Notes under the pieces: model-generated
What the model was told of the DNA's origin: nothing
The model's input: only the letters and a program-made list of their open reading frames with translations
The model's database searches: none
Part shown: positions 46,706 to 54,776 of the stretch, in pieces
Numbering within the stretch: position 1 is the stretch's first letter
Layout: every line of letters begins with the position of its first letter
Program-made: the position numbers and the translations under genes
Assembly (NCBI GenBank): GCA_937912115.1
Contig: CALDOI010000306.1
Location: 1 to 56,734 of the forward strand
Origin: an uncultured Bacteroidota bacterium
GTDB taxonomy: Bacteria; Bacteroidota; Bacteroidia; Bacteroidales; F082
Reading direction: 5' to 3'
DNA: 56,734 nucleotides

Positions 46706-49537
46706 CTATCGATTACAGATTGATTTGTAATCACACCATGTACAGCGTTTATTATCTGGGGTTTGAACAAATGGAATATCAGGATCTGATATTTCACGAA
46801 TGAGGTTGAAAATTGAATTCTCAAATTCACCAAAGTATTCATTAACACTACTAAATTGCTTAAGTACAAGAGGTATAAATCCCCTTGAAATGTTACGAGT
46901 ACTTATGATTCCTGTTTCAATATTATCATTTATGTTTTGCGGATTAAATAGCCATGCATAATAAGTTACCTGAAAAGCTTTTGCAAACTTTGGATCGATA
47001 AACAAATCTTGAGTACTATTAATTATAAGATCTTTAGTTTCCACACCTCCGGTTTTGTAATCAATAATTTTAATAGTTCCCGTGGAAATAATACTGTCAA
47101 CCCTATCAATAACACCCTTGAATTTTATTGCATTTCCTTTTACAATAATATCTTTTGATATTTTTTTCTCAGCACTTAATAAAATTGATGGCACTTTTTT
47201 GAGATTTTTAATATCCCAATTAACGAAATTGTTAATGGTGTTATTTGCAACTTCAAATATTAGTAAATTTTTACCATAACTTATATTACCATTTTTATAG
47301 TACTTATTAAATATTGAGGTTATCACCTTGCGATTATTTAGAGATTTTCTGACAGATGCAACATCGATTTCTTTTCCTAAAAATGGCTTGTAAATAATCT
47401 CCAGAGCTTCGTGTACAATGGTTCCAAAAGTGTTTGCTTCTATTGATTGTTCAGTTGATGCAGTTGTATTTAATCGTAATAATTGTGAAAAATAAAACTT
47501 CAGTGGACAAGTGATAAAACTATTAAAAAGTGAAGCAGAATATCCTGTTTTTGATATATCTTCAATCCTTTTGAGAATTTCTTGGGTTTTTACTATTTCA
47601 ATCGACGATTCTTTATTTACTGATTTTGAGATATTGGTACTTATTGTTTTACAGATTAAATCTAACTTAGGATTTATTTTTGATAACTCATTTTCAATTT
47701 GAAGGATGAACCTGCTTTTTTCACCTCCCCCAAGTTTGTCAGTATCAGAGTTATAAACTAAGGTTATATTTGTGCCTCGTTGCAAGAGTCTGAAAAAGTG
47801 ATATGCATAAATATCTGAGTTATCGGATGGTAAGGGAAGCTTATTTTCTCTCCTGATATCAAAAGGTATAAATGAGTCAATATTAGATGTTTTGGGAAGT
47901 ACCCCTTCATTAACTGATAAGATATATATATTATCAAAATCAAGAGTTCGTGTTTCAAGCATACCCATAATTTGGATTCCACGCAAGGGTTCACCAACTA
48001 GGTCGATATTACTCTGTCCAATTAGTTGCTTTCCCACTTTTTTTAATGCTGTGAAATTTAAGATGTTCTCATTATTTTTAGCAAGATCAGTTAATTTCCC
48101 TAGAATTTTAATTAGGGTTTGAAGCTGTTCATGTATCAGGATGTTTTTGTTTTTTGTTTCTTTAACGCCTTCTATGAGTGTTATTTTCAACTCATCCAGT
48201 GTTGTCGAAATAGAATTTGTACTATTATAGCTAATAATATTTAATAACTTTTGGTATAGATCTCTTTTTTCGATACTTAATAATTCTTTTAAATCCTCAA
48301 ATGTTACAAAAGAAATATTATTGGTAATCAGGTTTTTGATTATTACTTCACATAGCCAAGAATCATTATGTAATAAATGTTTAACGAAAGGGCTGCTTAG
48401 CATATTAATAAGCTCATTCGTTTTAATCCCTTTATTATTATTTAGAGATATAATTATGTCGGCCCATGTGCTGAAAAAATGATCAATCTGGCTGTTTTTT
48501 AGCGGATATCCCAGGGTTAAATTATATGGAATAGGAGTGTTGTTATTTAAAGTTGAAAATGGAAGTGAATGGAGTAACGGAATAACAAGTTGTTCATTAC
48601 CAAGGACTATAGCTGTGTTTAGGTTCTCAGATTTATTATCCTGATTTATATAATTACGGCTGTTTCGTGATAGTTCCTGACCTATGAATTTTACTTGCCC
48701 AATACTTTTAGGAACTCCTAAAATTCGAATATTTTTTTTTGTTTCGGTAAGCCGCTTTTCCACTATCTCTGGGGGTGGTATTTTTAACCTGTTTATAATA
48801 TGTTGGATATGTTTTCCCGCCTCATGTTGTAAAACTGTTTTGCCAAAATAGAAGTCATCAACATCCCAAATAAAATCTGTATTGTAAATTTGATTTATAT
48901 GATCAATAATTTGAAGTTCAGCCTCACTTAATGCATTAATTCCAACAAATAAGTAGTTATTCCATTTTAGATTGTGTGAAAGTGATGAAATGTTTTCCAA
49001 AAGGTATTTACTAATTAATCCTTGATAGCCAATGCCCTTGGGTATTAAAACTGAGCTTAACTCAATATAATATTGATACATTGAATTAAAAAAGTGAAGG
49101 TAGTTTCGTTGAAGCTCGGTTAAAGGTCGGCCATCAGGGTTCCAGGCTTGAATAGCTTTAATGGCAGATAATTGTTCATATATCGCTTTTGCATCTGCCA
49201 ATGAGTTATCAATGTCATTGAAATCGGATAAAATAACCGGAGCCCATGTTAAGAAGTCATCAATGGTTTTTGCTTTATTTCCTTCTATTTTGGCATAAAC
49301 ATTATATAATTCGAAGCTAGTTGTAATATTATCGGCTTTTTTTAATCCCGAAACTTTTTGGATGAACTCATCTACAGGGTAAAACTCGGGAAGCCAAATA
49401 TTTGTTTTATTTAAATTCTTAATTTCTTCCTTAAGAAAAACTTCTGATCTCCTATTTGGAAGTATGACAACGGAATTTATACCTGTAAAGCCATTATTAA
49501 TTATTGTTTCAGCAGCTTGTTTAAGAAATTTTTTCAC
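46706..49537 (-). CDS. AddB/RexB-like PD-(D/E)XK nuclease family protein
   Basis: 943 residues. The N-terminus ([20 protein letters not shown]) and middle show degenerate UvrD-like helicase sequence ([30 protein letters not shown]), as in AddB. The C-terminal nuclease domain reads [53 protein letters not shown] (nuclease Asp and Lys) and ends [12 protein letters not shown]. Cys in CPLKF and in the C-terminal CTWC/C are placed like the AddB iron-sulfur cluster. It probably works with an AddA-like helicase, not in this window, in double-strand break repair. Its start overlaps the nucleotidyltransferase gene by 17 bases. Confidence 0.85.
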   Translation of the reverse strand: MKKFLKQAAETIINNGFTGINSVVILPNRRSEVFLKEEIKNLNKTNIWLPEFYPVDEFIQKVSGLKKADNITTSFELYNVYAKIEGNKAKTIDDFLTWAPVILSDFNDIDNSLADAKAIYEQLSAIKAIQAWNPDGRPLTELQRNYLHFFNSMYQYYIELSSVLIPKGIGYQGLISKYLLENISSLSHNLKWNNYLFVGINALSEAELQIIDHINQIYNTDFIWDVDDFYFGKTVLQHEAGKHIQHIINRLKIPPPEIVEKRLTETKKNIRILGVPKSIGQVKFIGQELSRNSRNYINQDNKSENLNTAIVLGNEQLVIPLLHSLPFSTLNNNTPIPYNLTLGYPLKNSQIDHFFSTWADIIISLNNNKGIKTNELINMLSSPFVKHLLHNDSWLCEVIIKNLITNNISFVTFEDLKELLSIEKRDLYQKLLNIISYNSTNSISTTLDELKITLIEGVKETKNKNILIHEQLQTLIKILGKLTDLAKNNENILNFTALKKVGKQLIGQSNIDLVGEPLRGIQIMGMLETRTLDFDNIYILSVNEGVLPKTSNIDSFIPFDIRRENKLPLPSDNSDIYAYHFFRLLQRGTNITLVYNSDTDKLGGGEKSRFILQIENELSKINPKLDLICKTISTNISKSVNKESSIEIVKTQEILKRIEDISKTGYSASLFNSFITCPLKFYFSQLLRLNTTASTEQSIEANTFGTIVHEALEIIYKPFLGKEIDVASVRKSLNNRKVITSIFNKYYKNGNISYGKNLLIFEVANNTINNFVNWDIKNLKKVPSILLSAEKKISKDIIVKGNAIKFKGVIDRVDSIISTGTIKIIDYKTGGVETKDLIINSTQDLFIDPKFAKAFQVTYYAWLFNPQNINDNIETGIISTRNISRGFIPLVLKQFSSVNEYFGEFENSIFNLIREISDPDIPFVQTPDNKRCTWCDYKSICNR

Positions 49538-50258
49538 GACTATTTAATTTTTTTTCAGCATCACTAATCTTATCCATTGTGCCCAAATCATGCCATATTG
49601 ATGAAGTATCAATATAACCTGAAATAGGATGATTTTTGGCAATATCAAGCCATGTGTCAATTATTGAAAATATACCGGTTTGAGTAATGTGGTTCACAAA
49701 GTCAGGATTGATTAAGTAAATGCCGCTAAATGCAAAAAGGCTATAATCAGTACAGCTATGGGTAACCCACCTATATTTTTTGTCAACAAGATTAGTCCAT
49801 CCAATTAAGAGATTTTTGTTGTTAAATAATAAACCTCGTTGCGAATCTCGTTGTCTGACACATAGAGTTGCTATGCTTCTTTTTTCAGTATGGTACATAA
49901 GAAGCTCCTTTATATTAACATTGGAAATAACATCAACATTGTGTACTAAAACAGGTTCGTTACCAAGTATGAAATTTTTTGCCCTTAGGATGGCTCCCCC
50001 GGTATTAAGAAGAAGATCACGTTCATCAGAAATAGTAATGTCAACTCCGAAGTTGTTTTTGGTGTCTAGAAAGTCAATAATACTTTGTCCGAAATGATGA
50101 ATATTAATTAGTAGCTCATTAATACCTTGTGACTTTAATTTTAGTATAACAGATTCCAGCATAGGTATTCCATCCACCTCAACAAGAGCCTTTGGTTTAT
50201 CATGTGTAACATGTTTTAGTCTGGATCCCAATCCAGCCGCCAATATTATCGCTTTCAT
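49521..50258 (-). CDS. murU: sugar-1-phosphate nucleotidyltransferase, MurU-like
   Basis: 245 residues. NTP-transferase fold: MKAIILAAGLGSRLKHVTHDKPKALVEVDGIPMLE has the GxGxRL and KPK motifs; VLVHNVDVISN carries the metal-binding Asp. In the AmgK/MurU cell-wall recycling route, MurU converts N-acetylmuramic acid 1-phosphate into UDP-MurNAc. The call rests on both fold and its neighbour: an AmgK-like kinase 25 bases upstream. Other sugar nucleotidyltransferases share this fold. Overlaps the AddB-like gene. Confidence 0.75.
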   Translation of the reverse strand: MKAIILAAGLGSRLKHVTHDKPKALVEVDGIPMLESVILKLKSQGINELLINIHHFGQSIIDFLDTKNNFGVDITISDERDLLLNTGGAILRAKNFILGNEPVLVHNVDVISNVNIKELLMYHTEKRSIATLCVRQRDSQRGLLFNNKNLLIGWTNLVDKKYRWVTHSCTDYSLFAFSGIYLINPDFVNHITQTGIFSIIDTWLDIAKNHPISGYIDTSSIWHDLGTMDKISDAEKKLNSREKIS

Positions 50259-50283
50259 TTGCTTACAGTTTTGGGGTGATATA

Positions 50284-51705
50284 CTAATCTAGTTCGTGAT
50301 GTTTAATGATAACAACTATTTTTGGATATTTTGCCATTAGATATTCCCCAATTTTTGATGCACTATAAACAGATCTATGTCTGCCCCCCGTACAACCAAA
50401 ATTAATTTGAAGATTATTGAATCCTCTTTTTATATAGTTTTCCGTACTCTGATTAATGATTTTTTTTGTGTTGATAATGAATTCATTAATTTCTTCATGA
50501 CGCTCAAGATATTGGATTATCTGGTCATCGAGTCCTGTAAAATCTCTAAGTTCAGCTAGTCGACCTGGATTTGGAAGACTACGGCAGTCAAATACATGCC
50601 CGCCTCCATTCCCTGTAACATCAATGGGGATTCCTTTTTTCTTAAACGAAAAACTATTAACATTGATAGTAAATCCTGTTGTACTATTATCCCGGATATC
50701 ATACTCTAGTGACACTATCTGATTAAAAACCTTGCTAAGTTCTTTAAGATCATCAAAGATTGGATTTTCTTGCAATAACTTTTTTAGAGCCGAAATAGCC
50801 ATTGGTATACTTTGTAGGAAATGGGCTTTGCGTTGCACAATCCCCCTAAATCCATAAGCGCCCATTACCTGCATCAATCTGAAGTAAACGAAGTTGTAAT
50901 AATATTTTTCAAACATAACCTGTTTGCCAGGAATAATCTTGTTTAGTTCATCTATATAGTGGCTGTAAAGTTTACTTCTGATATCAGCAGATAGATTCGC
51001 TTTTACCTGATAAAGTAATGAAACTAAATCGTATTGGAGTGGCCCCTGCCTGCCCCCTTGAAAATCAATATACCAAGGTTGATCCCCATAAATTAATATA
51101 TTTCGTGCTTGAAAATCACGATAGTTAAAATATTTATTTTCAGCACTAAGAAGGATGTTGGCAAACTTAATGAAATCATCCTCAAGTAAGTTTTCATTAA
51201 ACTCAATATTGTGAGGCTTTACAAAATAATATTTGAAGTAATTTAAATCCCACATAATTGAACGTTGGTTGAATTCCTTTACAGGGTATGCAACATCCAG
51301 ATCCAGATTCTTAATTCCTATTACTTGAAATTTTACTAAATCAGAAATAACTTTTTTATAATATTTTTCAGCCAGGATTTTTTCGCTGGAAAGGAGATCC
51401 AAAAGTGTCGTCTTCCCAAGATCTTGAATTAAAAAATATTTGTAGCTACTATCATGAGTATAAATTTCGGGTACAGCAAACCCAAGTGATCTAAAATGAA
51501 AAGTATAGGAGTTATGTGCTATGTTTTCGCTTACATCCCCATTATATGAAGCTATAATTGAGTGTGGATTAATATGTTCATTAAATATAACCCTGTAGTA
51601 TAACCTGTTTGATCCCGAAAAGGGTAATGGCACTATTTGACAATCATTCGGAAAACCTACTTTTATTAGCAGTGATCGTACGTTGGTGATATGATTGTTT
51701 GACAT
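50284..51705 (-). CDS. AmgK-like anomeric sugar kinase fused to a RapZ C-terminal domain
   Basis: 473 residues in two parts. Residues about 1-330 are an aminoglycoside-phosphotransferase fold: FSGSNRLYYRV, FLIQDLGKTTLLDLL, FNYRDFQARNILI (catalytic Asp197) and YIDFQGGRQGPLQYDLVSLLYQ (metal Asp214), as in AmgK kinases for MurNAc/GlcNAc at the anomeric carbon. Residues 344-473 match the RapZ C-terminal domain: FSFKKKGIPID, HVFDCRSLPNPG, FTGLDDQIIQYLERH and NFGCTGGRHRSVYSASKIGEYL. In E. coli RapZ this domain binds glucosamine-6-phosphate and small RNA. The RapZ N-terminal P-loop domain is absent. Inference: kinase activity or output may respond to amino-sugar level. Confidence 0.88.
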   Translation of the reverse strand: MSNNHITNVRSLLIKVGFPNDCQIVPLPFSGSNRLYYRVIFNEHINPHSIIASYNGDVSENIAHNSYTFHFRSLGFAVPEIYTHDSSYKYFLIQDLGKTTLLDLLSSEKILAEKYYKKVISDLVKFQVIGIKNLDLDVAYPVKEFNQRSIMWDLNYFKYYFVKPHNIEFNENLLEDDFIKFANILLSAENKYFNYRDFQARNILIYGDQPWYIDFQGGRQGPLQYDLVSLLYQVKANLSADIRSKLYSHYIDELNKIIPGKQVMFEKYYYNFVYFRLMQVMGAYGFRGIVQRKAHFLQSIPMAISALKKLLQENPIFDDLKELSKVFNQIVSLEYDIRDNSTTGFTINVNSFSFKKKGIPIDVTGNGGGHVFDCRSLPNPGRLAELRDFTGLDDQIIQYLERHEEINEFIINTKKIINQSTENYIKRGFNNLQINFGCTGGRHRSVYSASKIGEYLMAKYPKIVVIIKHHELD

Positions 51706-51838
51706 ATTAATTTCATTTTATACAAATGTACATATTTGATCTAATTAACTATCAAATGAAATTGATTAAAAAGATCATGTATTAAGTCAGAGTTTTTGTT
51801 AAAAGTCCTAAATTTGTCCGAAATTAATTAAAAACGCT

Positions 51839-52342
51839 ATGGAAGAAAGTAAAATGGCACTTGATGTGCTAAAAACAGCAATATTGTTAGAGCGCAGAGG
51901 TAAAGCATTTTATACAAATGCAGCACGTCAGAGCGAGAGCAAATCAGCTCAAAAGATATTTGAGATGATGGCTGAAGAGGAAGACGCACATATTGAGTTT
52001 TTAGTAAAGCAATTCAAAAGTTATACAAATAGTAATCAATTTCTTAAAATTGATGAGCATCCAGAAGAAGATGACGCCGCTGTTGAAATTTTAACCGAAA
52101 AGGTAAAGAGTGAAATTTCAGCTGCTGGTTTTGAAGCGTCTGCAATTTCAGCAGCCATTGATTTTGAAAATCGTGCCATCGAAGTATATTCAAACCGTGC
52201 CGATTCTGCCACCGATCCAAACGAGAAAGAAATGTATCAAATGCTTGCTGATTGGGAAAAAACTCATCATAAATTACTACATGATCTTAACGAAGACTTA
52301 AAAGCACAAATTTGGAACGACAATAATTTTTGGCCGTTTTAA
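51839..52342 (+). CDS. ferritin-like/rubrerythrin-family protein
   Basis: 167 residues, helical. The repeated ExxH-type iron ligands are visible: LLERRGKAFYTNAARQ, MMAEEEDAHIEFL, AAIDFENRAIEVY and MLADWEKTHHKLL. It lacks the C-terminal rubredoxin Cys4 domain of classic rubrerythrins. A diiron oxidase or peroxidase role in oxidative stress is likely from the fold; the electron donor is unknown. The end NDNNFWPF is unusual. It is preceded by a -7-like TAAATTTG and transcribed away from the AmgK operon. Confidence 0.85.
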   Translation: MEESKMALDVLKTAILLERRGKAFYTNAARQSESKSAQKIFEMMAEEEDAHIEFLVKQFKSYTNSNQFLKIDEHPEEDDAAVEILTEKVKSEISAAGFEASAISAAIDFENRAIEVYSNRADSATDPNEKEMYQMLADWEKTHHKLLHDLNEDLKAQIWNDNNFWPF

Positions 52343-52436
52343 TTATAAATCCAATATATTTTTGACGTTTTTTTTCTCCAACATTCAATCTAAATTTTTG
52401 GATAAAAATTGCTTGATGTTTTTGTGCCCATAATAC

Positions 52437-52467
52437 TTGCATATTGAACATTTGTTCAATACATTTG
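52437..52467 (+). promoter_or_regulatory. promoter of the DUF134-NifX pair with palindrome in its spacer
   Basis: TTGC at 52437-52440, a 19-nt spacer and TACATTTG at 52460-52467 fit the Bacteroidota pattern. The spacer holds a perfect palindrome, TTGAACA-TT-TGTTCAA (52444-52459), which ends one base before the -7 box. A repressor bound there would block polymerase. Predicted start of transcription is near 52472-52476, leaving a short 5' UTR before the ATG at 52488. Confidence 0.7.
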
Positions 52468-52487
52468 CAGGCTAATATTAATTATAC

Positions 52488-53117
52488 ATGTCACCGCGTC
52501 CAAAGCTTAACAGGCAACTTAAAGAACCCCCATCAGTTACAGGATTCGTCCCAATAAATGGCGATTATAATTTAGCTGAAAAAGTTATTCTGTTATTTGA
52601 AGAATATGAATCAATCAGACTGATGGATTATGAAAATCTTACTCAACTTGAAGCTTCAAATAAACTAAATGTATCGCGACCAACCTTAACCAGGATTTAT
52701 GATTCTGCACGAAAGAAAGTTGCAAAAGCATTTGTTGAGAATAAGCCTATATCGATTGAGGGAGGAGACGTATCATTTAATGAGTTTTGGTATTATTGCA
52801 ATTCTTGTTACTCATCGTATAAAACTGTAAAACAGATTTCTATTGATGAAATTTCTTGTCCCGTTTGTAATAGCCGAGATGTATCTTTCATTCAGGATTC
52901 GGGTGATTGGCCATATCATAAGGTGGGTAAAAATTTCAATTATGGTAAAAAACAGGGAATTGAAGGAAACTGTATATGTCCTAAGTGTGATTTAAAGATA
53001 GCTCATGAAGCAGGAATACCTTGTAGTAGCAAACTTTGCCCTAAGTGTAGTATTAGAATGATTAGAGAAAACACAGAACATCATAAAGTAATAATAAAAA
53101 AACGAAAATTAATATGA
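52488..53117 (+). CDS. DUF134 family helix-turn-helix protein with zinc-ribbon Cys motifs
   Basis: 209 residues. MSPRPKLNRQLKEPPSVTGFVP is the DUF134 start. The HTH (about 40-85) reads EKVILLFEEYESIRLMDYENLTQLEASNKLNVSRPTLTRIYDSARKKVA, the sigma70-region-4-like form of the family. C-terminal part: YYCNSCYSS, ISCPVCNSR, CICPKCDLK and LCPKCSIRM, four CxxC pairs suited to bind zinc or Fe-S. Family members commonly sit beside NifX-like proteins and are assumed to regulate iron-sulfur or molybdenum cofactor proteins; no target is proven. The next gene starts with an ATGA overlap. The palindrome in its own promoter makes autoregulation plausible. Confidence 0.87.
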   Translation: MSPRPKLNRQLKEPPSVTGFVPINGDYNLAEKVILLFEEYESIRLMDYENLTQLEASNKLNVSRPTLTRIYDSARKKVAKAFVENKPISIEGGDVSFNEFWYYCNSCYSSYKTVKQISIDEISCPVCNSRDVSFIQDSGDWPYHKVGKNFNYGKKQGIEGNCICPKCDLKIAHEAGIPCSSKLCPKCSIRMIRENTEHHKVIIKKRKLI

Positions 53118-53449
53118 AAAAGCTGGCAATGCCTGTTGAAAATGGAAAACTATCTCATCATTTTGGACATAGCAGGGAATTTATGTTTTTTGAGATTGAG
53201 AACAACAAGGTAATTAGTAAAGTAAGTAAAGAACCTCCGCCACATGCCGAAGGGACAATACCAAGATGGTTGGTTGCAGAAAAAGTAACCGACTTATTAG
53301 TTGGAGGTATTGGGCCAAAGGCTATCGAAATTCTTAATTCTGCAGCTATCGACGTTTGCATTGGAGTTGAGGTTGATACACCTGAGAATATTGCCAACAG
53401 TTACATACTTGGTAGCCTAAAATATGGTCAAAATTATTGTCATCATTAA
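53114..53449 (+). CDS. NifX/NifB-C-like dinitrogenase cofactor-binding domain protein
   Basis: 111 residues, a single Nitro_FeMo-Co domain. It begins MKKLAMPVENGKLSHHFGHSREFMFFEIENNK and contains HHFGHS, HAEGTIPRWL and LLVGGIGPKAIEIL, all typical of the family. It ends in YGQNYCHH, a His/Cys tail that could bind metal. Nitrogenase genes are absent; such proteins also occur in non-fixing anaerobes, with Mrp/NBP35 ATPases. Overlaps the DUF134 gene by 4 bases, so translation is coupled. Confidence 0.88.
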   Translation: MKKLAMPVENGKLSHHFGHSREFMFFEIENNKVISKVSKEPPPHAEGTIPRWLVAEKVTDLLVGGIGPKAIEILNSAAIDVCIGVEVDTPENIANSYILGSLKYGQNYCHH

Positions 53450-53479
53450 TAACAAAAAATAAATAGTAAATACAAAGAT

Positions 53480-54661
53480 ATGGATACAAAAAATTCAGGA
53501 TTTACATCCAAACTTGTACATGCAGGTAGTATAGCTGATGAAAAAGGGAGTGCAGTAACACCAATTTATCAAACATCAACATTTAGTTTTAGAGATGCCG
53601 ATCACGGTGCCCGTTGTTTTTCTGGAGAGGAAAAAGGATATATTTATACTCGGTTGGGGAATCCCAATATTGAAGAACTTGAAGTAGCTATTGCAGAGCT
53701 TGAAAATGGTTTTGGTGGAATTGCAGCTTCATCAGGAATGGCTGCAGTAAATATTGTATATCTCACAATGTTGGCAAAGGGCGACCATATGGTAGGACAT
53801 AATGCTCTTTATGGCCCTTCACGTGGCATAATGGAAAAGCTTTATCCAAAATATGGTGTGGAGTATGATTTTGTTGATTGCACTGATGTAAAAAACATTG
53901 AAAATGCGATTAAACCAAATACTAAATTACTATACCTTGAAACACCTGCGAACCCAACCATGGGAATTACCGACCTTACAGCTGCGTGTGAATTAGCACA
54001 TAAGCATAACATTATAGTATGTGTTGATAATACCTTTTGTAGTCCTTATTTACAGAAACCGTTAGATTTTGGAGCTGATATTGTTTTGCATTCAATGACA
54101 AAGTTTATTAATGGTCATGCTGATATTGTTGGTGGAATTATTGTTGCTAAAGACCAAACTCTTTACAAAGAGCTTAAATATATTATGACGAATGTTGGAT
54201 TCAATATGGATCCTCATCAGGCATGGTTGGTTAGAAGAGGGTTGAAAACACTATCGATTAGAATTGATAAAGCTCAGGAAAATTCAATTAAGGTGGCTGA
54301 TTTTCTTGAGTCTCACCCAAAGGTTGACTGGGTGCTTTATCCTGGATTAAAATCTCATCCACAGTATGAGCTTGGTTTAAAACAAATGGATGGTCCTGGT
54401 GCCATGATTTCATTTGGAGTAGTTGGTGGTATTGAAGCTGGTAAAAAAGTGATGAATAATGTGCATTTAGCATTATTGGCAGTTTCCCTTGGCGGAATTG
54501 AAACACTTATTCAACACCCTGCCTCAATGACACACTCAAAATTATCAAAAGATGCTCGTGAAAAAGCTGGTATATCAGATGGCTTAGTTCGTTTATCAAT
54601 TGGAATTGAAAATATTGAAGACATCATTGCCGACTTGGATCATGCATTATCATTTGCATAA
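53480..54661 (+). CDS. trans-sulfuration family PLP enzyme, probably methionine gamma-lyase
   Basis: 393 residues. PLP Lys208 in HSMTKFINGHADIVGG; YTRLGNPN (56-63) from the partner subunit; SSGMAAVN at 84-91; VDNTFCSPYLQKPLDFGAD; and a C-terminal SLGGIETLIQHPASMTHSKL. The last block and DGLVRLSIGIENIEDIIADL are close to methionine gamma-lyases. The Cys often found in their active site (YGCT) is replaced here: YGPSRG at 111-116. Cystathionine gamma-synthase or gamma-lyase activity remains possible. It is followed by a strong terminator and starts 30 bases after the NifX-like gene, so it may be part of the same transcript. Confidence 0.85.
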   Translation: MDTKNSGFTSKLVHAGSIADEKGSAVTPIYQTSTFSFRDADHGARCFSGEEKGYIYTRLGNPNIEELEVAIAELENGFGGIAASSGMAAVNIVYLTMLAKGDHMVGHNALYGPSRGIMEKLYPKYGVEYDFVDCTDVKNIENAIKPNTKLLYLETPANPTMGITDLTAACELAHKHNIIVCVDNTFCSPYLQKPLDFGADIVLHSMTKFINGHADIVGGIIVAKDQTLYKELKYIMTNVGFNMDPHQAWLVRRGLKTLSIRIDKAQENSIKVADFLESHPKVDWVLYPGLKSHPQYELGLKQMDGPGAMISFGVVGGIEAGKKVMNNVHLALLAVSLGGIETLIQHPASMTHSKLSKDAREKAGISDGLVRLSIGIENIEDIIADLDHALSFA

Positions 54662-54680
54662 GGTCAGCAATAAATTAGTT

Positions 54681-54714
54681 AAAAGCCTGTTATTTTCATA
54701 GCAGGCTTTTTTTT
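54681..54714 (+). terminator. intrinsic terminator after the gamma-lyase gene
   Basis: AGCCTGT (54684-54690) pairs with GCAGGCT (54701-54707) through 6 Watson-Crick pairs and one G-U, around a 10-base loop. Eight T's follow (54707-54714), and A's on the left extend the stem. A clear rho-independent terminator. Confidence 0.88.
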
Positions 54715-54776
54715 GCCCTAATTATTGCTAAATTCGTGTTCTCAATTACCCAAAGTTTTAAAAAGAAGAGTAGTTT

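Noticed and set aside
46597-46869. N-terminal extension of the first hybrid kinase
   Set aside because: The extra 91 residues are Cys/Ile/Asn-rich, overlap the end of the AddB-like gene, and the receiver domain begins right at the ATG at 46596.
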